A DNA stretch of 64,000 bases from Nakamurella lactea DSM 19367 (GCF_000426645.1 NZ_KE384549.1:215001-279000), one strand, 5' to 3'. Positions 21,679-36,274 are shown, counted from the stretch's first letter. Made by a program: numbers and translations. The notes: generated by a model from the sequence alone, not told the origin.

Positions 21679-22382
21679 GTAGCGAGAGCGATCCGGGCAC
21701 AACGGGTCTGACGACTGTTCCCGAGGTGACCGGGATCGGGGTGAGTGCGGCCGAGGTGATCGAGCCGGAGGCGACCGAGGCGGGCACGGCCGGGCCGGAG
21801 GAGGTCGAGCTCGACGAGGCCGAAGCGGTGGCCGAGCCGGCGATCGCCGACGACGAGTTGGCGGCGGCCCTGGAGGCGGTGCTGCTGGTGGTGGACAGCC
21901 CGGTCAGCGAGCAGGCGCTGGCGGTGGCGGTCGGCCGGACGTCCACCCAGGTGCGGACCGAGCTGTTAGCGCTCGCCGATCGGCTGCGGCACAGCGGTTC
22001 CGGCATCGATCTACGAGAGATCGGCGGCGGCTGGCGGTTCTACACCCGAGAGAAGTTCGCGCCGGTGGTCGAACGGTTCGTGCTGGACGGACAGCAGACC
22101 CGATTGTCCCGGGCAGCGCTGGAAACCCTTGCGGTGATTGCCTATCGACAGCCGGTGACCAGGGCGAGGATCGCCGGTGTCCGCGGCGTGAACGTGGACG
22201 GGGTGATCCGCACCCTGGTGGCCCGCGGGCTGATCGAAGAAGTTGGTACCGACGGCGAAACTGGTGCGATGCTGTACCGGACGACCGAATTGTTCACCGA
22301 GCGACTGGGGCTGAACTCCCTGGAAGAGCTCCCCGAAATCGGCCCGTTACTGCCGGAAGTGGATGCGATCGACGATGTCTGA
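21675..22382 (+). CDS. scpB: Segregation and condensation protein B
   Basis: 235 residues, GTG start. An acidic N-terminal extension of about 50 residues precedes two winged-helix units; ALEAVLLVVDSPVSEQALA and RAALETLAVIAYRQPVTRAR with RGVNVDGVIRTLVARGLIEE are typical. It completes the SMC-ScpAB complex. The stop overlaps the rluB start region. Confidence 0.95.
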   Translation: MSSESDPGTTGLTTVPEVTGIGVSAAEVIEPEATEAGTAGPEEVELDEAEAVAEPAIADDELAAALEAVLLVVDSPVSEQALAVAVGRTSTQVRTELLALADRLRHSGSGIDLREIGGGWRFYTREKFAPVVERFVLDGQQTRLSRAALETLAVIAYRQPVTRARIAGVRGVNVDGVIRTLVARGLIEEVGTDGETGAMLYRTTELFTERLGLNSLEELPEIGPLLPEVDAIDDV

Positions 22383-23172
22383 CCCCTACAAGCACCCGGC
22401 GCGCAAGACCCGCGCGCCCGAATTCACCGACGACGAACGATCGGACGGTGTCCGGCTGCAGAAGGTGCTGTCCGCGGCCGGTGTCGCGTCCCGCCGTAAG
22501 GCCGAAGAGATGATCCGGGACGGCCGGATCAAGGTCGACGGCATCGTGGTCCGGGAGATGGGACTGCGGATCGACCCGGACAACGCCGTGGTGCACGTCG
22601 ACGGCAACCGGATCCAGATGCGTGGTGATCAGGTCTACCTGGCGCTGAACAAGCCGCCGGGGATGCTGTCCACCATGTCCGACGAGCAGGGTCGCCCGCA
22701 CGTCGGCGAGCTCGTCGAGGAGTGGAAGGATTCGGCCAGGCTGTTTCACGTCGGCCGGCTGGACATGGATTCCGAGGGACTGCTGCTGCTCACCAACGAC
22801 GGCGAACTGGCGCACCGACTCACCCACCCGTCATTCGGGGTCACCAAGACCTACATGGCGGAGATCCCCGCACCGGTGCCGCGCGATCTCGGCCGGCGGT
22901 TGCACCGCGGGATCGAGCTGGACGACGGGATCGTCAAGGTGGACTCGTTCGACGTCGTCGACGTGCACAACAACCGGGCGGTCGTCGAGGTGGTGCTGCA
23001 CGAGGGCCGCAAGCACATCGTGCGCCGGATGCTCGCCGCCGCCGGGCATCCGGTGTCCCGGTTGGTCCGTACCCAGATCGGCGAGGTGCAGCTGGGGCAC
23101 CAGCGGCCCGGCACCCTGCGCAAGCTGAACCCGGTGGAGATCTCCTTGCTGTACAAGGCTGTCGGGCTGTGA
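22375..23172 (+). CDS. rluB: 23S rRNA pseudouridine synthase RluB family
   Basis: 265 residues. An N-terminal S4 domain (GVRLQKVLSAAGVASRRKAE) is followed by the catalytic motif GRLDMDSEGLLLLTND with the Asp in the RLD. RluB makes pseudouridine near the peptidyl-transferase centre of 23S rRNA. The ATG at 22375 overlaps the end of scpB by 8 bases. Confidence 0.93.
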   Translation: MSDPYKHPARKTRAPEFTDDERSDGVRLQKVLSAAGVASRRKAEEMIRDGRIKVDGIVVREMGLRIDPDNAVVHVDGNRIQMRGDQVYLALNKPPGMLSTMSDEQGRPHVGELVEEWKDSARLFHVGRLDMDSEGLLLLTNDGELAHRLTHPSFGVTKTYMAEIPAPVPRDLGRRLHRGIELDDGIVKVDSFDVVDVHNNRAVVEVVLHEGRKHIVRRMLAAAGHPVSRLVRTQIGEVQLGHQRPGTLRKLNPVEISLLYKAVGL

Positions 23173-23270
23173 GCCGACGGGGAGCGGAGGTAAAGGGATC
23201 GGAGGCGATGCAGGAGCGTCCGATCCCGGCCCGGAGCGACCGCGGAGGCGAACAATCGGGCTGTGACGCT

Positions 23271-23966
23271 GTGACCGAACTGATCGACCGATTCGTGATC
23301 GCGATCGACGGGCCGTCCGGGACGGGGAAGTCCACCGTCGCCAAGCACCTGGCCAGACAGCTCAGGGCCGGCTACCTCGACACCGGCGCGATGTACCGGA
23401 TCGTCACCCTGGCGATACTGCGGGCCGGGGTCGATCCGGCAGACGAGGCCGCGGTGGCCGACCACCTGCCGCTGGTGCAGTTCCATTCGCCCACCGATCC
23501 CGATCGGCAGCAACACGACCTGGACGGCGACGACGTGACCGCGCAGATCCGCGGTGGGGACGTCACTCTCGCGGTGACTCCGGTGTCGGCGAACCCGGCG
23601 GTGCGGGAGTGGTTGATGGAACGACAGCAGCAGCTGGCGCACACCGGGCGGATGGTGGTCGAGGGCCGGGACATCGGCACCGTGATCGCACCCGATGCGA
23701 CACTGAAGGTGTATCTGACCGCCGACGAGTCCGAACGTGCGCGCCGCCGTCATCGGCAGAACGGTGCGGTCAACGTGCCGGCCGCACCGAACGATCTGGA
23801 CGCAGTTCGGGCCGACCTGAATCGTCGGGACACCGTCGACTCCGGCCGGGCCACCGCCCCGCTCCGGGCAGCCGACGACGCGATTCATCTCGACAGCTCG
23901 GACCTGACCGCCGATCAGGTCGTCGAACAGATCCTCGCCTTTGCGGCGGAACGGGGGATCAATTGA
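23271..23966 (+). CDS. cmk: Cytidylate kinase
   Basis: 231 residues; phosphorylates CMP/dCMP. The P-loop is GPSGTGKST near residue 14, then YLDTGAMYRI, VVEGRDIGTVIAPDA and RRHRQNGAVN. The GTG at 23271 gives the normal N-terminus; an in-frame ATG at 23208 would add 21 residues and is possible, because GGAGG is close but poorly spaced. The stop is shared with a possible TTG start of the next gene. Confidence 0.93.
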   Translation: MTELIDRFVIAIDGPSGTGKSTVAKHLARQLRAGYLDTGAMYRIVTLAILRAGVDPADEAAVADHLPLVQFHSPTDPDRQQHDLDGDDVTAQIRGGDVTLAVTPVSANPAVREWLMERQQQLAHTGRMVVEGRDIGTVIAPDATLKVYLTADESERARRRHRQNGAVNVPAAPNDLDAVRADLNRRDTVDSGRATAPLRAADDAIHLDSSDLTADQVVEQILAFAAERGIN

Positions 23967-24052
23967 CCGGGGCGGAAAGATCTGACCGCGGGAGTTTCTT
24001 CCGGCTGCCCGGCGCCGCCGACCCGACTCCGGAGCACTCCGGGCGGAAGGGG

Positions 24053-24670
24053 ATGGATCGCGGCCGTCGGATCGGGGTGGCGTTGCGAACCCTGTTGTAC
24101 CGCAACCGGATCCGCGGGCTGGACCGGGTGCCCCCGACCGGCGCCGTGCTCTTCGTGGCCAACCACAGCAATTTCATCGACGGGCCGGTGCTCTTCGGCA
24201 TCTTGCCGCGCCGGGTCTCGTTCCTGGTGAAGGCGGAGGCGGTGAAGGGGCCGTTGGGCTGGCTGCTGACGAACGTCGGCCAATACGCGATCAACCGAGA
24301 CGTGCCCGACCGCAAACCGCTGTTGGACGCGCTTGCCCAACTGAAGGCCGGCGGGTGCATCGGCATCTTCCCGGAGGGCACCCGCGGAGCCGGGCTGGTG
24401 GAGAACGTGTTCAACGGCGCCGGCTGGTTGGCGGTCAGGGCGAACGCGACCGTGGTGCCGGTCGCCATCCGAGGCACCGCCAGACCGGAAGGATCCCGGC
24501 GGCGGTTCAAACCGCAGGTCGACGTGCTGATCGGCGACGCGTTCCAGGTGCCGCCCGGTGCCGGCAAGAAGGCTGTCGAGGCCGCAACCTCGACGATCCA
24601 GCAACACCTATCGGCTCTGGTGGCCGAACTGGACAACGAATTGGCAGAAAAGGGCACATCTCGTGACTGA
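24053..24670 (+). CDS. 1-acyl-sn-glycerol-3-phosphate acyltransferase (PlsC family)
   Basis: 205 residues from the ATG at 24053 (GGAAGGGG just upstream); a TTG at 23963 overlapping the cmk stop would add 30 weakly conserved residues. The acyltransferase signature is NHSNFIDG (HX4D), the glycerophosphate motif FPEGTRG, and [10 protein letters not shown]. It makes phosphatidic acid from lysophosphatidate. The position between cmk and der is seen in several actinobacteria. It overlaps der by 8 bases. Confidence 0.88.
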   Translation: MDRGRRIGVALRTLLYRNRIRGLDRVPPTGAVLFVANHSNFIDGPVLFGILPRRVSFLVKAEAVKGPLGWLLTNVGQYAINRDVPDRKPLLDALAQLKAGGCIGIFPEGTRGAGLVENVFNGAGWLAVRANATVVPVAIRGTARPEGSRRRFKPQVDVLIGDAFQVPPGAGKKAVEAATSTIQQHLSALVAELDNELAEKGTSRD

Positions 24671-26147
24671 GCTGGAAGGCGCCGGTAACGACGGCGCCGC
24701 AACAGATTTCCGCGGATCCGGCGGGCCGGCAGACCCGGCGGACGGCAGCTGGTCGGACGAGAGTGAGTTCGCCGGCTGGGAGGACACCGCCGACGGCGCC
24801 GACCAGGCGGGGGAGTCCGGCGGCGAGTACGTCCCGACGGTGGCTGTGGTCGGTCGGCCCAACGTCGGCAAGTCCACCCTGGTGAACCGGGTGATCGGCC
24901 GGAGGGAGGCCGTGGTGCAGGACATCCCCGGCGTCACCCGCGACCGGGTGTCCTACGATGCGCTGTGGCGCGGAAAGCGCTTCACTGTCGTCGATACCGG
25001 TGGCTGGGAACCGGACGCCAAGGGACTGCAGGCCGCCGTCGCGGCACAGGCGGACCGGGCGATGGCCTCCACCGACGTGGTGGTCGTGGTGGTCGACGCC
25101 TCGGTCGGAGCCACCGCCACCGACGAGGCGATCGCCAAGGTGCTGCGCCGATCGAAACGACCGGTGATCCTGGTGGCCAACAAGGTCGACGACGAGCGCA
25201 CCGAGTCGGACATGGCGCACCTGTGGAGCCTTGGGCTCGGCGAACCGTTCGGGGTATCGGCGTTGCACGGCCGTGGGTCGGGGGATCTGCTTGACCGGAT
25301 CCTGGAGAAGCTGCCGACAGCGCCGCCGGAGCAGTTCGGTACCGTCGCCGGCCCCCGTCGGGTCGCGCTGGTCGGCAAGCCGAACGTCGGCAAGTCGTCG
25401 CTGCTCAACAAGCTGGCCGGCGAGAGCCGGTCGGTCGTCGATTCGGTGTCCGGCACCACCGTCGACCCGGTCGACTCGCTGGTGGAACTCGACGGCGAGG
25501 TGTGGCGATTCGTCGACACCGCCGGATTGCGGCGCAAGGTCCGCACCGCCAAGGGCACCGAGTTCTACGCCTCGCTGCGCACCCAGTCGGCACTGGAGGC
25601 CGCGGAGGTCGCGGTGGTACTGATCGATTCGGCGGATCCGATCACCGAGCAGGACCAGCGGGTGATCTCGATGGTCGCCGAGTCGGGCCGGGCGCTGTTG
25701 ATCGCGCTGAACAAGGCCGACCTGGTCGATGCCGATCGCCGGCAGGAGAGCAACCGCGAACTCGAGCGGGAGTTGAACCGGGTGCCGTGGGCAGAGCGGG
25801 TGAACATCTCCGCGACCACCGGGCGCGGCGTTCACCGGATTGCACCGGCCCTGCGGACCGCGTTGGCCTCCTGGGACAAGCGGATCCCCACTGGGCAGTT
25901 GAACGGCTGGCTCAAGGAACTGATCCAGGCGACACCGCCGCCGGTCCGTGGCGGTAAGCAGCCGAGGGTGTTGTTCGCGACCCAAGCGGCCAATCGTCCG
26001 CCGACGTTCGTGCTGTTCACCACCGGCTTCCTGGAGGCGGGCTATCGGCGCTTCATCGAACGCCGGTTGCGGGAGGACTTCGGGTTCGCCGGTTCGCCGA
26101 TCCGGATCAACGTGCGGGTCAGGGAGAAGCGCGGTCGCACCAACTGA
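24663..26147 (+). CDS. der: Ribosome biogenesis GTPase Der (EngA)
   Basis: 494 residues, GTG start overlapping the acyltransferase stop. There are two GTPase domains: GRPNVGKST near residue 64 with DTGGW, and GKPNVGKSS near residue 238 with DTAGL; a C-terminal KH-like domain ends in [10 protein letters not shown]. The first 55 residues are an acidic, Gly/Asp-rich extension not needed for the fold, common in actinobacterial forms. It acts in 50S assembly. Confidence 0.96.
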   Translation: MTELEGAGNDGAATDFRGSGGPADPADGSWSDESEFAGWEDTADGADQAGESGGEYVPTVAVVGRPNVGKSTLVNRVIGRREAVVQDIPGVTRDRVSYDALWRGKRFTVVDTGGWEPDAKGLQAAVAAQADRAMASTDVVVVVVDASVGATATDEAIAKVLRRSKRPVILVANKVDDERTESDMAHLWSLGLGEPFGVSALHGRGSGDLLDRILEKLPTAPPEQFGTVAGPRRVALVGKPNVGKSSLLNKLAGESRSVVDSVSGTTVDPVDSLVELDGEVWRFVDTAGLRRKVRTAKGTEFYASLRTQSALEAAEVAVVLIDSADPITEQDQRVISMVAESGRALLIALNKADLVDADRRQESNRELERELNRVPWAERVNISATTGRGVHRIAPALRTALASWDKRIPTGQLNGWLKELIQATPPPVRGGKQPRVLFATQAANRPPTFVLFTTGFLEAGYRRFIERRLREDFGFAGSPIRINVRVREKRGRTN

Positions 26148-26363
26148 TCCGGCGCCGGTCGCCCCGGGCCCGATGTTGGTCCGTGACCGGTGTCGATCCG
26201 TGGTCCGTGATCCGTGTTGATCGTGGCCCACTGCCCGCAAGACCGGAGATTTGTCCGATTCGCCGGGCAACGCATCATGATCATCGCGAAGGGCGGTGCG
26301 TGGGCAGCGCTTCATGATCGACCCCGCTAGGGTGGATGCCATCGGCGAAAGGTGCGGTGGGAC

Positions 26364-26801
26364 ATGCAATTCCGGGCGGAGCTGGAGGCGACGGGCGCCA
26401 ACACCACGGGGATCAGGGTGCCGGCGGACCTGGTCGAGGAACTCGGTGGCGGGCGGCGACCCAAGGTCGTCGTCACCCTGGGGGAGTACAGCTACCGGAA
26501 CTCGATCGCCTTGATGGGCGGCGAGTTCTGGCTCGGGGTCTCGGCGGAGCACCGGGCCGGATCGGGGTTGACGGCCGGCGACGCGGTCGAGGTGACGATC
26601 GAGTTGGACACCGCGCCCCGCACCGTCGAGGTCCCCGACGACTTGGCCGACGCGCTGACGGCGACCGCCGGCGCCCGCGAGGCATTCGACGCGATGGCCT
26701 ATACCCACCGCAAGGAGTGGGTCAGATCGATCGAGGAGGCCAAGAAGCCGGAGACCCGGGCCAAGCGCATCGCGGCAGCGGTCGCGGCCTGCGTCGCGTA
26801 A
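26364..26801 (+). CDS. DUF1905/YdeI-like protein
   Basis: 145 residues. The N-terminal beta domain MQFRAELEATGANTTGIRVP is typical of DUF1905 proteins; the second half (VEVPDDLADALTATAGAREAF and THRKEWVRSIEEAKKPETRA) is the OmpD/YdeI-like helical tail. A TAGGGT at 26328-26333 may be its -10. The function is unknown; it is cytosolic and monocistronic. Confidence 0.8.
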   Translation: MQFRAELEATGANTTGIRVPADLVEELGGGRRPKVVVTLGEYSYRNSIALMGGEFWLGVSAEHRAGSGLTAGDAVEVTIELDTAPRTVEVPDDLADALTATAGAREAFDAMAYTHRKEWVRSIEEAKKPETRAKRIAAAVAACVA

Positions 26802-27319
26802 CCGGGCACTGCGACTGCTGCACGACCGGAACAGGCTGATCCCCGCAACAGCGACGCGCTCATCGCTGTGCACGACCCGCGCACGACCCGCGCACGACCG
26901 CGCCCACAGCGCCGGCGGCACTGCGCCACCGTCGGGGAGGAGATGCGCCGCGGTCTCCCGGTGATCACCGTGGACCCGACAGCACACGCCGTCACCATCT
27001 CCCACCTGTAGGTATCCCCGACCCGGGGAGTTGAGACCCTGGCCGGCGCCAGATCCCAGTGGTCCATTGACAGCGCGCAGAAGTGGGGCGTAAACCAGCA
27101 CCATCGGTGGCCGCAGGCAACGATGCCTACGCCACGACCAACTCGCCGACCAATACCGCAACTGGCTTGCGACAGCCTAGCGTTCATGGGCCACGACTAC
27201 GCAGGTCGGCGAACACGGCCGAAACCTCCGGCGGAAGTGGCAGCACCCGATCCGATCCCCGTGACGCAGCACGACGTTCCAGATCGCCGTGGTGCGGACC
27301 GATTCGATATGCTAAGGCG
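26802..27319. other. Gene-poor stretch, start of an atypical islet
   Basis: No convincing full gene. Codon-like patterns are broken. Plus-strand frame 3 near 27125-27181 reads RHDQLADQYRNWLATA before a stop, which looks like the tail of a lost protein. The stretch divides the core operon from lower-GC genes and is probably decayed DNA. Confidence 0.45.
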
Positions 27320-27718
27320 ATGGATAGCGCGCTCACCATGGCCATGAAACCGGTGTCCGACGATCTCGTCAGCACCGGCCGCACTTTGCCCGTTGTTTCA
27401 GATCAGTGCTGGACCGGTGACCCGGAAACGCCCTCGGCATATCTTCAAAGCAACGATGGCGGTGCCGTAGGAATCTACATCCATCGGTCAACTACGAGGA
27501 CCGAGCAAATTGTCTTTGTCACGGACCAGATACAGTCATGGGAGATTGATGAATCCCGGGGGACACACGCGACCAACTGGCCCAACTGCCCAATACACCC
27601 CGATACTCACCCGCTCAGCGCAAGAGTTGTTGATGCTCAACCCGCCTGGGTTTGCCCAAACTCGGGTCGCGTGATTGGCTCCATCGGCCAGTTGGCGACG
27701 GCACTCCCCAACGGCTAA
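27320..27718 (+). CDS. Hypothetical Cys/His-containing protein
   Basis: 132 residues from ATG 27320 with AAGG just upstream. The C-terminal part has a CPIHPDTHPL block and WVCPNSGRVIGSIG, a possible metal-binding pattern (CX2H...C). The base composition looks lower in GC than its neighbours, judged by eye. No family is recognised with certainty. It is convergent with the next gene, 6 bases apart. Confidence 0.6.
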   Translation: MDSALTMAMKPVSDDLVSTGRTLPVVSDQCWTGDPETPSAYLQSNDGGAVGIYIHRSTTRTEQIVFVTDQIQSWEIDESRGTHATNWPNCPIHPDTHPLSARVVDAQPAWVCPNSGRVIGSIGQLATALPNG

Positions 27719-27724
27719 CGTTCT

Positions 27725-28405
27725 CTACGCCCAACTCAGCATTCCGATCCGGAATGAGAACGTGACGATCGCCTGGTACCCCGGGATAGTGTACTTCATT
27801 GTCCCGTTCAGCCCTCCCGATGCGCCCTGCATCGTGGCACAGCTCCAGTGAAAGGTGTACGAGATGGGATGAATGTCTGCGTATCGGCAAGCTTTGGTCT
27901 TGTTGTCCGACCAAAGCAGGTACGGTGTTACCTGGCTTGTGGCTTGAGCACGATGCATTGCGCTAAATATGTAGCCGAATGCAAGTTTGCCTTGGCCGGG
28001 AGGACTCCCAGCAATCTTGGTAAGCTGGACCGTGAACCTGTCTCCACCTGACGGGTCCGTGGTCTCATAGCCCTGATTGGGACCGAGTATGATGTGTCCA
28101 CCGTTGATCGGCTCTCCGAGCGGACGGACGCCAACATATGCACCGTTCTCGCAGCCGAATGAATGGTTGGTAAGTGCAGGCTTCGCTTGTCGCAGCATCG
28201 GAGATTGAGCTGGATCTGGCATGTACGTCACGGTGATTCTACAGTCCGGGTCGGGTGTGTTGGCGGCACTCGCGGTCGCAGGCAGATTAACGATTGTGCT
28301 CCCGACGACAAGCAATCCGAATAGAATCAAGATTCTGGAGATGCTCGGATTCACCCTTCGGTGCGAGCGGCTCACTCCGTCGTGCCCACTGATGTCAGTT
28401 CTCAT
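27725..28405 (-). CDS. Secreted hypothetical protein
   Basis: 226 residues from the ATG at 28405, preceded by GGGGAGGA at good spacing. The N-terminus has charged residues, then a hydrophobic signal (ILILFGLLVVGSTIVNLPAT) and a likely cleavage after ASA. The mature part has four Cys (DCRI, FGCE, KACR, WSCA), consistent with two disulphides, and is probably beta-rich. The composition is AT-richer than the core genes. The function is unknown. Confidence 0.7.
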   Translation of the reverse strand: MRTDISGHDGVSRSHRRVNPSISRILILFGLLVVGSTIVNLPATASAANTPDPDCRITVTYMPDPAQSPMLRQAKPALTNHSFGCENGAYVGVRPLGEPINGGHIILGPNQGYETTDPSGGDRFTVQLTKIAGSPPGQGKLAFGYIFSAMHRAQATSQVTPYLLWSDNKTKACRYADIHPISYTFHWSCATMQGASGGLNGTMKYTIPGYQAIVTFSFRIGMLSWA

Positions 28406-28570
28406 GGCCAATCCTCCCCGATCCCGACGTGGCGCCGGCCAGGATCCCCCGCCGGCCAGCGCCGCGTAACAGTGTGATATGGAGGCCGCAACGCAACGGC
28501 GGCGTCGCCCAGCCCCGACCGTTCGTGGCGTGACCGTTGCAGCGTGATACCCGCCGGTGGTGATCATTTC

Positions 28571-28903
28571 TCATTCGTTTCGGGTTCTGGGGGGCTGGGT
28601 CAGCGGTTCGGCGTTGACAGATATAGGAGCATCATCGGCAGAGGTTGGCCGCCGGCGAAGTACCCGGGCGACGTCTTCGTGGCGTAGCCAGGCGTGCACG
28701 AGTGATCGGGGATCGCCGGGAGTGGCTTCCCCACTGACGAGTACCTCGCCGGCAAGTCGGTCCATTTGACCGACTTGCCGGGTCGCCAATTCCTCGGCGC
28801 CGTCAGGGCAGATGAGCCTCAGAATCACCGGGTAGCTCGTACCGGCCGGCCGAAGCGGTTGGTTGCTGGGTGGGGTAGTTGGTTCAGGTATTCCACATGC
28901 CAA
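28571..28903 (-). CDS. Small hypothetical protein
   Basis: About 110 residues if a TTG at 28903 is used; a longer reading from 28987 would overlap the RHH-like gene. The core reads YPVILRLICPDGAEELATRQ and HAWLRHEDVARVLRRRP, which resembles short actinobacterial proteins with an ICPDG...LR..DVARV pattern. There is no Shine-Dalgarno, so the start is uncertain. It lies 25 bases downstream of the RHH-like gene on the same strand. Confidence 0.5.
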   Translation of the reverse strand: MACGIPEPTTPPSNQPLRPAGTSYPVILRLICPDGAEELATRQVGQMDRLAGEVLVSGEATPGDPRSLVHAWLRHEDVARVLRRRPTSADDAPISVNAEPLTQPPRTRNE

Positions 28904-28928
28904 GATAGAACTAATGTTCGATGCGAGG

Positions 28929-29096
28929 TCAGCGCGCGGGCTTCGCTTCTGCGATCTTGCGGATGATCGCTGAGGTAGTGCGGCCACGGCGACGATCGAG
29001 GGTGACCTGCAGCTTGGCGCCCTCGATGACGTTGCGGGGCACGCGGATGACCTTGCGCGGCGTTGTGGCCTGCGGCTTCGGGTCCGTGATCGTCAT
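28929..29096 (-). CDS. Ribbon-helix-helix-like small protein
   Basis: 55 residues, ATG at 29096. The sequence has a basic beta-like part (KVIRVPRNVIEGAKLQVTLD) and a helix RRGRTTSAIIRKIAEAK, the layout of MetJ/Arc-type DNA-binding antitoxins or plasmid regulators. Its start overlaps the stop of the upstream gene (ATGA), which supports both as real and co-translated. The function is inferred from shape only. Confidence 0.6.
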   Translation of the reverse strand: MTITDPKPQATTPRKVIRVPRNVIEGAKLQVTLDRRRGRTTSAIIRKIAEAKPAR

Positions 29097-29224
29097 GGCG
29101 TCTCCTCGGGTTCGCTGTGTTCAGTGTCCTCGACAAAGTCGATGGCCTCCACCGATTCGGCGGTCAGGGTTTCTTCGTAGGCGTGCACGTAGTCCAGGTC
29201 GGTGATGGTGGCGATGAGATCCAC
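29093..29224 (-). CDS. Short acidic protein, possibly truncated
   Basis: About 43 residues from a GTG at 29224 (VDLIATITDLDYVHAYEETL, then an acidic tail VEDTEHSEPEETP). The open frame continues upstream into ogt without a good start, so the real 5' end may be lost. It is ATGA-coupled to the RHH-like gene. It could be the leftover half of a toxin-antitoxin or plasmid module. Confidence 0.4.
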   Translation of the reverse strand: MDLIATITDLDYVHAYEETLTAESVEAIDFVEDTEHSEPEETP

Positions 29225-29309
29225 GTCTTCGGGCGTGGCCAGGGTTGAGTCGACAAGGTCGGTTGACCGGACCGGGATGAGCCGGTTTCGCGAACCCCCG
29301 GGGGACGCG

Positions 29310-29846
29310 TCAGAACAACCTGGACGCCTTGATCTCGTCGCTCTCCTCGAGCGCCAGCAGGAAGCGCTTGCGATCAAGGCCGCCACCGAACCCGGTCAAC
29401 GAGCCGTCGCTGCCCACCACCCGGTGGCACGGCACCACCAGCGCCAACGGATTGCCGCCGGTGGCGCTGCCGACCGCCTGGGAGAGTCGGATCCCGCCGA
29501 GTCGCAGCGCGATCGAACCGTACGAAGCCGTTTCGCCATAAGGAATTTCGGCGATCAGCTGCCAGACCCCGCGGTGGAAGGCGTCGCCCTCGGCGGCCAG
29601 CGGCAGGTCGAACTCGGTGCGGCTGCCGGCAAAGTATTCGGCGAGTTGACGGGCCGCCTCGGCCAGCACCGGTTCGGTCGAATCGGATCCGGCGACTCCG
29701 GAGACCTCACTGTCGGCGGAGGGGATGACGGCGGATCCGCGGGCGTCCGGCGACCAATTGCCGACGAACGCGACCCCGGTCAGGTGTCCGTCCGCCGCGG
29801 ACAACGACAGCGGCCCGATGGGTGAGGCGATCGAGATGTTCGACAT
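29310..29846 (-). CDS. ogt: Methylated-DNA-[protein]-cysteine S-methyltransferase
   Basis: 178 residues; repairs O6-alkylguanine by transfer to its own Cys. The active site is PCHRVV, preceded by GNPLALV, with the helix-turn-helix YGSIALRLGG and Asn hinge. AAGGAGAG lies 5 bases before ATG 29846. No Ada N-domain is present. It is divergent from the beta-galactosidase gene. Confidence 0.95.
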   Translation of the reverse strand: MSNISIASPIGPLSLSAADGHLTGVAFVGNWSPDARGSAVIPSADSEVSGVAGSDSTEPVLAEAARQLAEYFAGSRTEFDLPLAAEGDAFHRGVWQLIAEIPYGETASYGSIALRLGGIRLSQAVGSATGGNPLALVVPCHRVVGSDGSLTGFGGGLDRKRFLLALEESDEIKASRLF

Positions 29847-29936
29847 GGCTCTCCTTCCGGCGTCGATTCTGCCCGGTGTCACCGACAGCGCCGTTCTCGG
29901 CGGCAGCGCTGTGCCCTGGACAGCGCCCGACGGTGA

Positions 29937-34700
<4,764 letters not shown>

Positions 34701-34718
34701 CCGTCTTCTTCGGGGTAC

Positions 34719-36251
34719 TTACTTCGTCTTCGCCCCACCACCCGTGGGTGACGAAGTCGAAGTTGGTACCCCGAGGTCGTCGCCATCGAGCTCGTTGTGC
34801 TGCGGGCGGGCGTGCTTGGGCAGCAGGAAGGTGAGCAGGAAGGAGATCGCGACCAGGCCGGCGGCCGCCCACATCGTGGCCTGGGCGGCGCCACCGAAGG
34901 CGCCGACCTGAGTACTGGCCGAGCTGTGGCCGAGGGCGCTGAAGAAGATGGTGCCCAGTGCCGCGACACCGACCGCGCCGCCGATCTGCTGCACCGCTGT
35001 CAAGGTGCCGGAGGCCGACCCGGATTCGTCGTCGTCGACGCCGGCCAGCACGATGTCGAAGAACGGCGCCATCGTCATCCCCATCCCGATGCCGACCACG
35101 AACAGCGCGGGTGCCATCGACCAGAGGCCGATGCCGGCCCCCGCCCAGCTGATGGTCAGCACGAATCCGACCATCCCGAGTGCGACCACGGTCGAGCCGA
35201 TCAGCATCAGCCGACGGCCGAGTTTGGCGTTGAGTGCCTGCGCCACACCGAATCCGGCCATCATGCCGATGGCCTGTGGCAGGCCGGCCAGGCCCGCCTT
35301 CAACGGGCTGAAGCCCAATCCGTACTGCACAAAGAGGGTGAAGACCAGGCCGACGCCCATCAATGCGCTGAAGAAGGCCAGGCCGGTGAGCAGACCGCCG
35401 GTGAAGGCGCGCTTGGCGAACAGGCTCGGCACCACCAGGGTCGGGCGACCCTTGCGGTCGCGACGGATCTCCAGCACGGCAAAGGCGATGAATGCCACCA
35501 CCGCACCGACCAGCATCAGGAAGCACCAGGCCGGCCAGTCGTGCTCACGGCCCTGCACCAGCGGGTACACCAACAGGAACATGCCGGCGGCCGCCAGCAC
35601 CACGCCGGGCAGGTCGAGCTTCAGGGTCGGGCGCGGCCGGTTCGTCGGCAGGAACTTCTGCGCCGCCAGCACCGCGGCAAGCCCGATCGGCACGTTGATC
35701 GCGAAGATCGCCCGCCAGCCGAGGCCGAACAGGTCCGCATCGACCAGCCAGCCGGCCAGAATGGGGCCGCCGACGGCGGAAAGGCCCATGATCGGCCCGA
35801 ACATGCCGAAGGCCTTCGCCACCTCCTTCGGCGGGAACACCTCCTTGATGACGCCGAGTCCCTGCGGCAGCAGCATCGCCCCGAACAGGCCCTGCAGCAC
35901 TCGGCAGATCACCAGCATGCCGGGGGAGGTGGCCGAGGCGCACAGCGCCGAGAACACCGTGAAGCCGGCCATCCCGATGCTGAACATTCGCTTGCGGCCG
36001 TAGATGTCGCCGAGCCGGCCGCCGATCAGCAGCCCGGTGGCCATCGCCAGGGTGTACGCGGCGGACAGCCATTGGATCAAGGTGTCGCCACCACCGAGGT
36101 CGCGGACGATGGTCGGTCCGGCGATGGTGGTGATCAGGGCGTCGAGCAGGTCCATCACCTCGGCGGCGAGGACGACGAACAGCGCTGCCCAGCGCCAACG
36201 GTAGGGCGCGGGTTCCAGGGTGCGGCCCGGTGCGCCGGAAACAGTGGTCAT
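34719..36251 (-). CDS. MFS drug efflux transporter, DHA2 (14-TMS) family
   Basis: 510 residues with about 14 hydrophobic helices. Motif A is GGRLGDIYGRKRMF and motif C-like GPILAGWL follows. EmrB/QacA-like exporters have this size and pattern. The C-terminus is hydrophilic. It is divergent from a TetR gene with the operator array between them, so TetR very likely represses it. The substrate is unknown. Confidence 0.92.
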   Translation of the reverse strand: MTTVSGAPGRTLEPAPYRWRWAALFVVLAAEVMDLLDALITTIAGPTIVRDLGGGDTLIQWLSAAYTLAMATGLLIGGRLGDIYGRKRMFSIGMAGFTVFSALCASATSPGMLVICRVLQGLFGAMLLPQGLGVIKEVFPPKEVAKAFGMFGPIMGLSAVGGPILAGWLVDADLFGLGWRAIFAINVPIGLAAVLAAQKFLPTNRPRPTLKLDLPGVVLAAAGMFLLVYPLVQGREHDWPAWCFLMLVGAVVAFIAFAVLEIRRDRKGRPTLVVPSLFAKRAFTGGLLTGLAFFSALMGVGLVFTLFVQYGLGFSPLKAGLAGLPQAIGMMAGFGVAQALNAKLGRRLMLIGSTVVALGMVGFVLTISWAGAGIGLWSMAPALFVVGIGMGMTMAPFFDIVLAGVDDDESGSASGTLTAVQQIGGAVGVAALGTIFFSALGHSSASTQVGAFGGAAQATMWAAAGLVAISFLLTFLLPKHARPQHNELDGDDLGVPTSTSSPTGGGAKTK

Positions 36252-36274
36252 GACGGTCTCCCAGAGAATCTTGA

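Noticed and set aside
24507..27161. An 884-codon open frame on the minus strand
   Set aside because: Antisense shadow of der and its neighbours; it has no start signal or recognisable domain.
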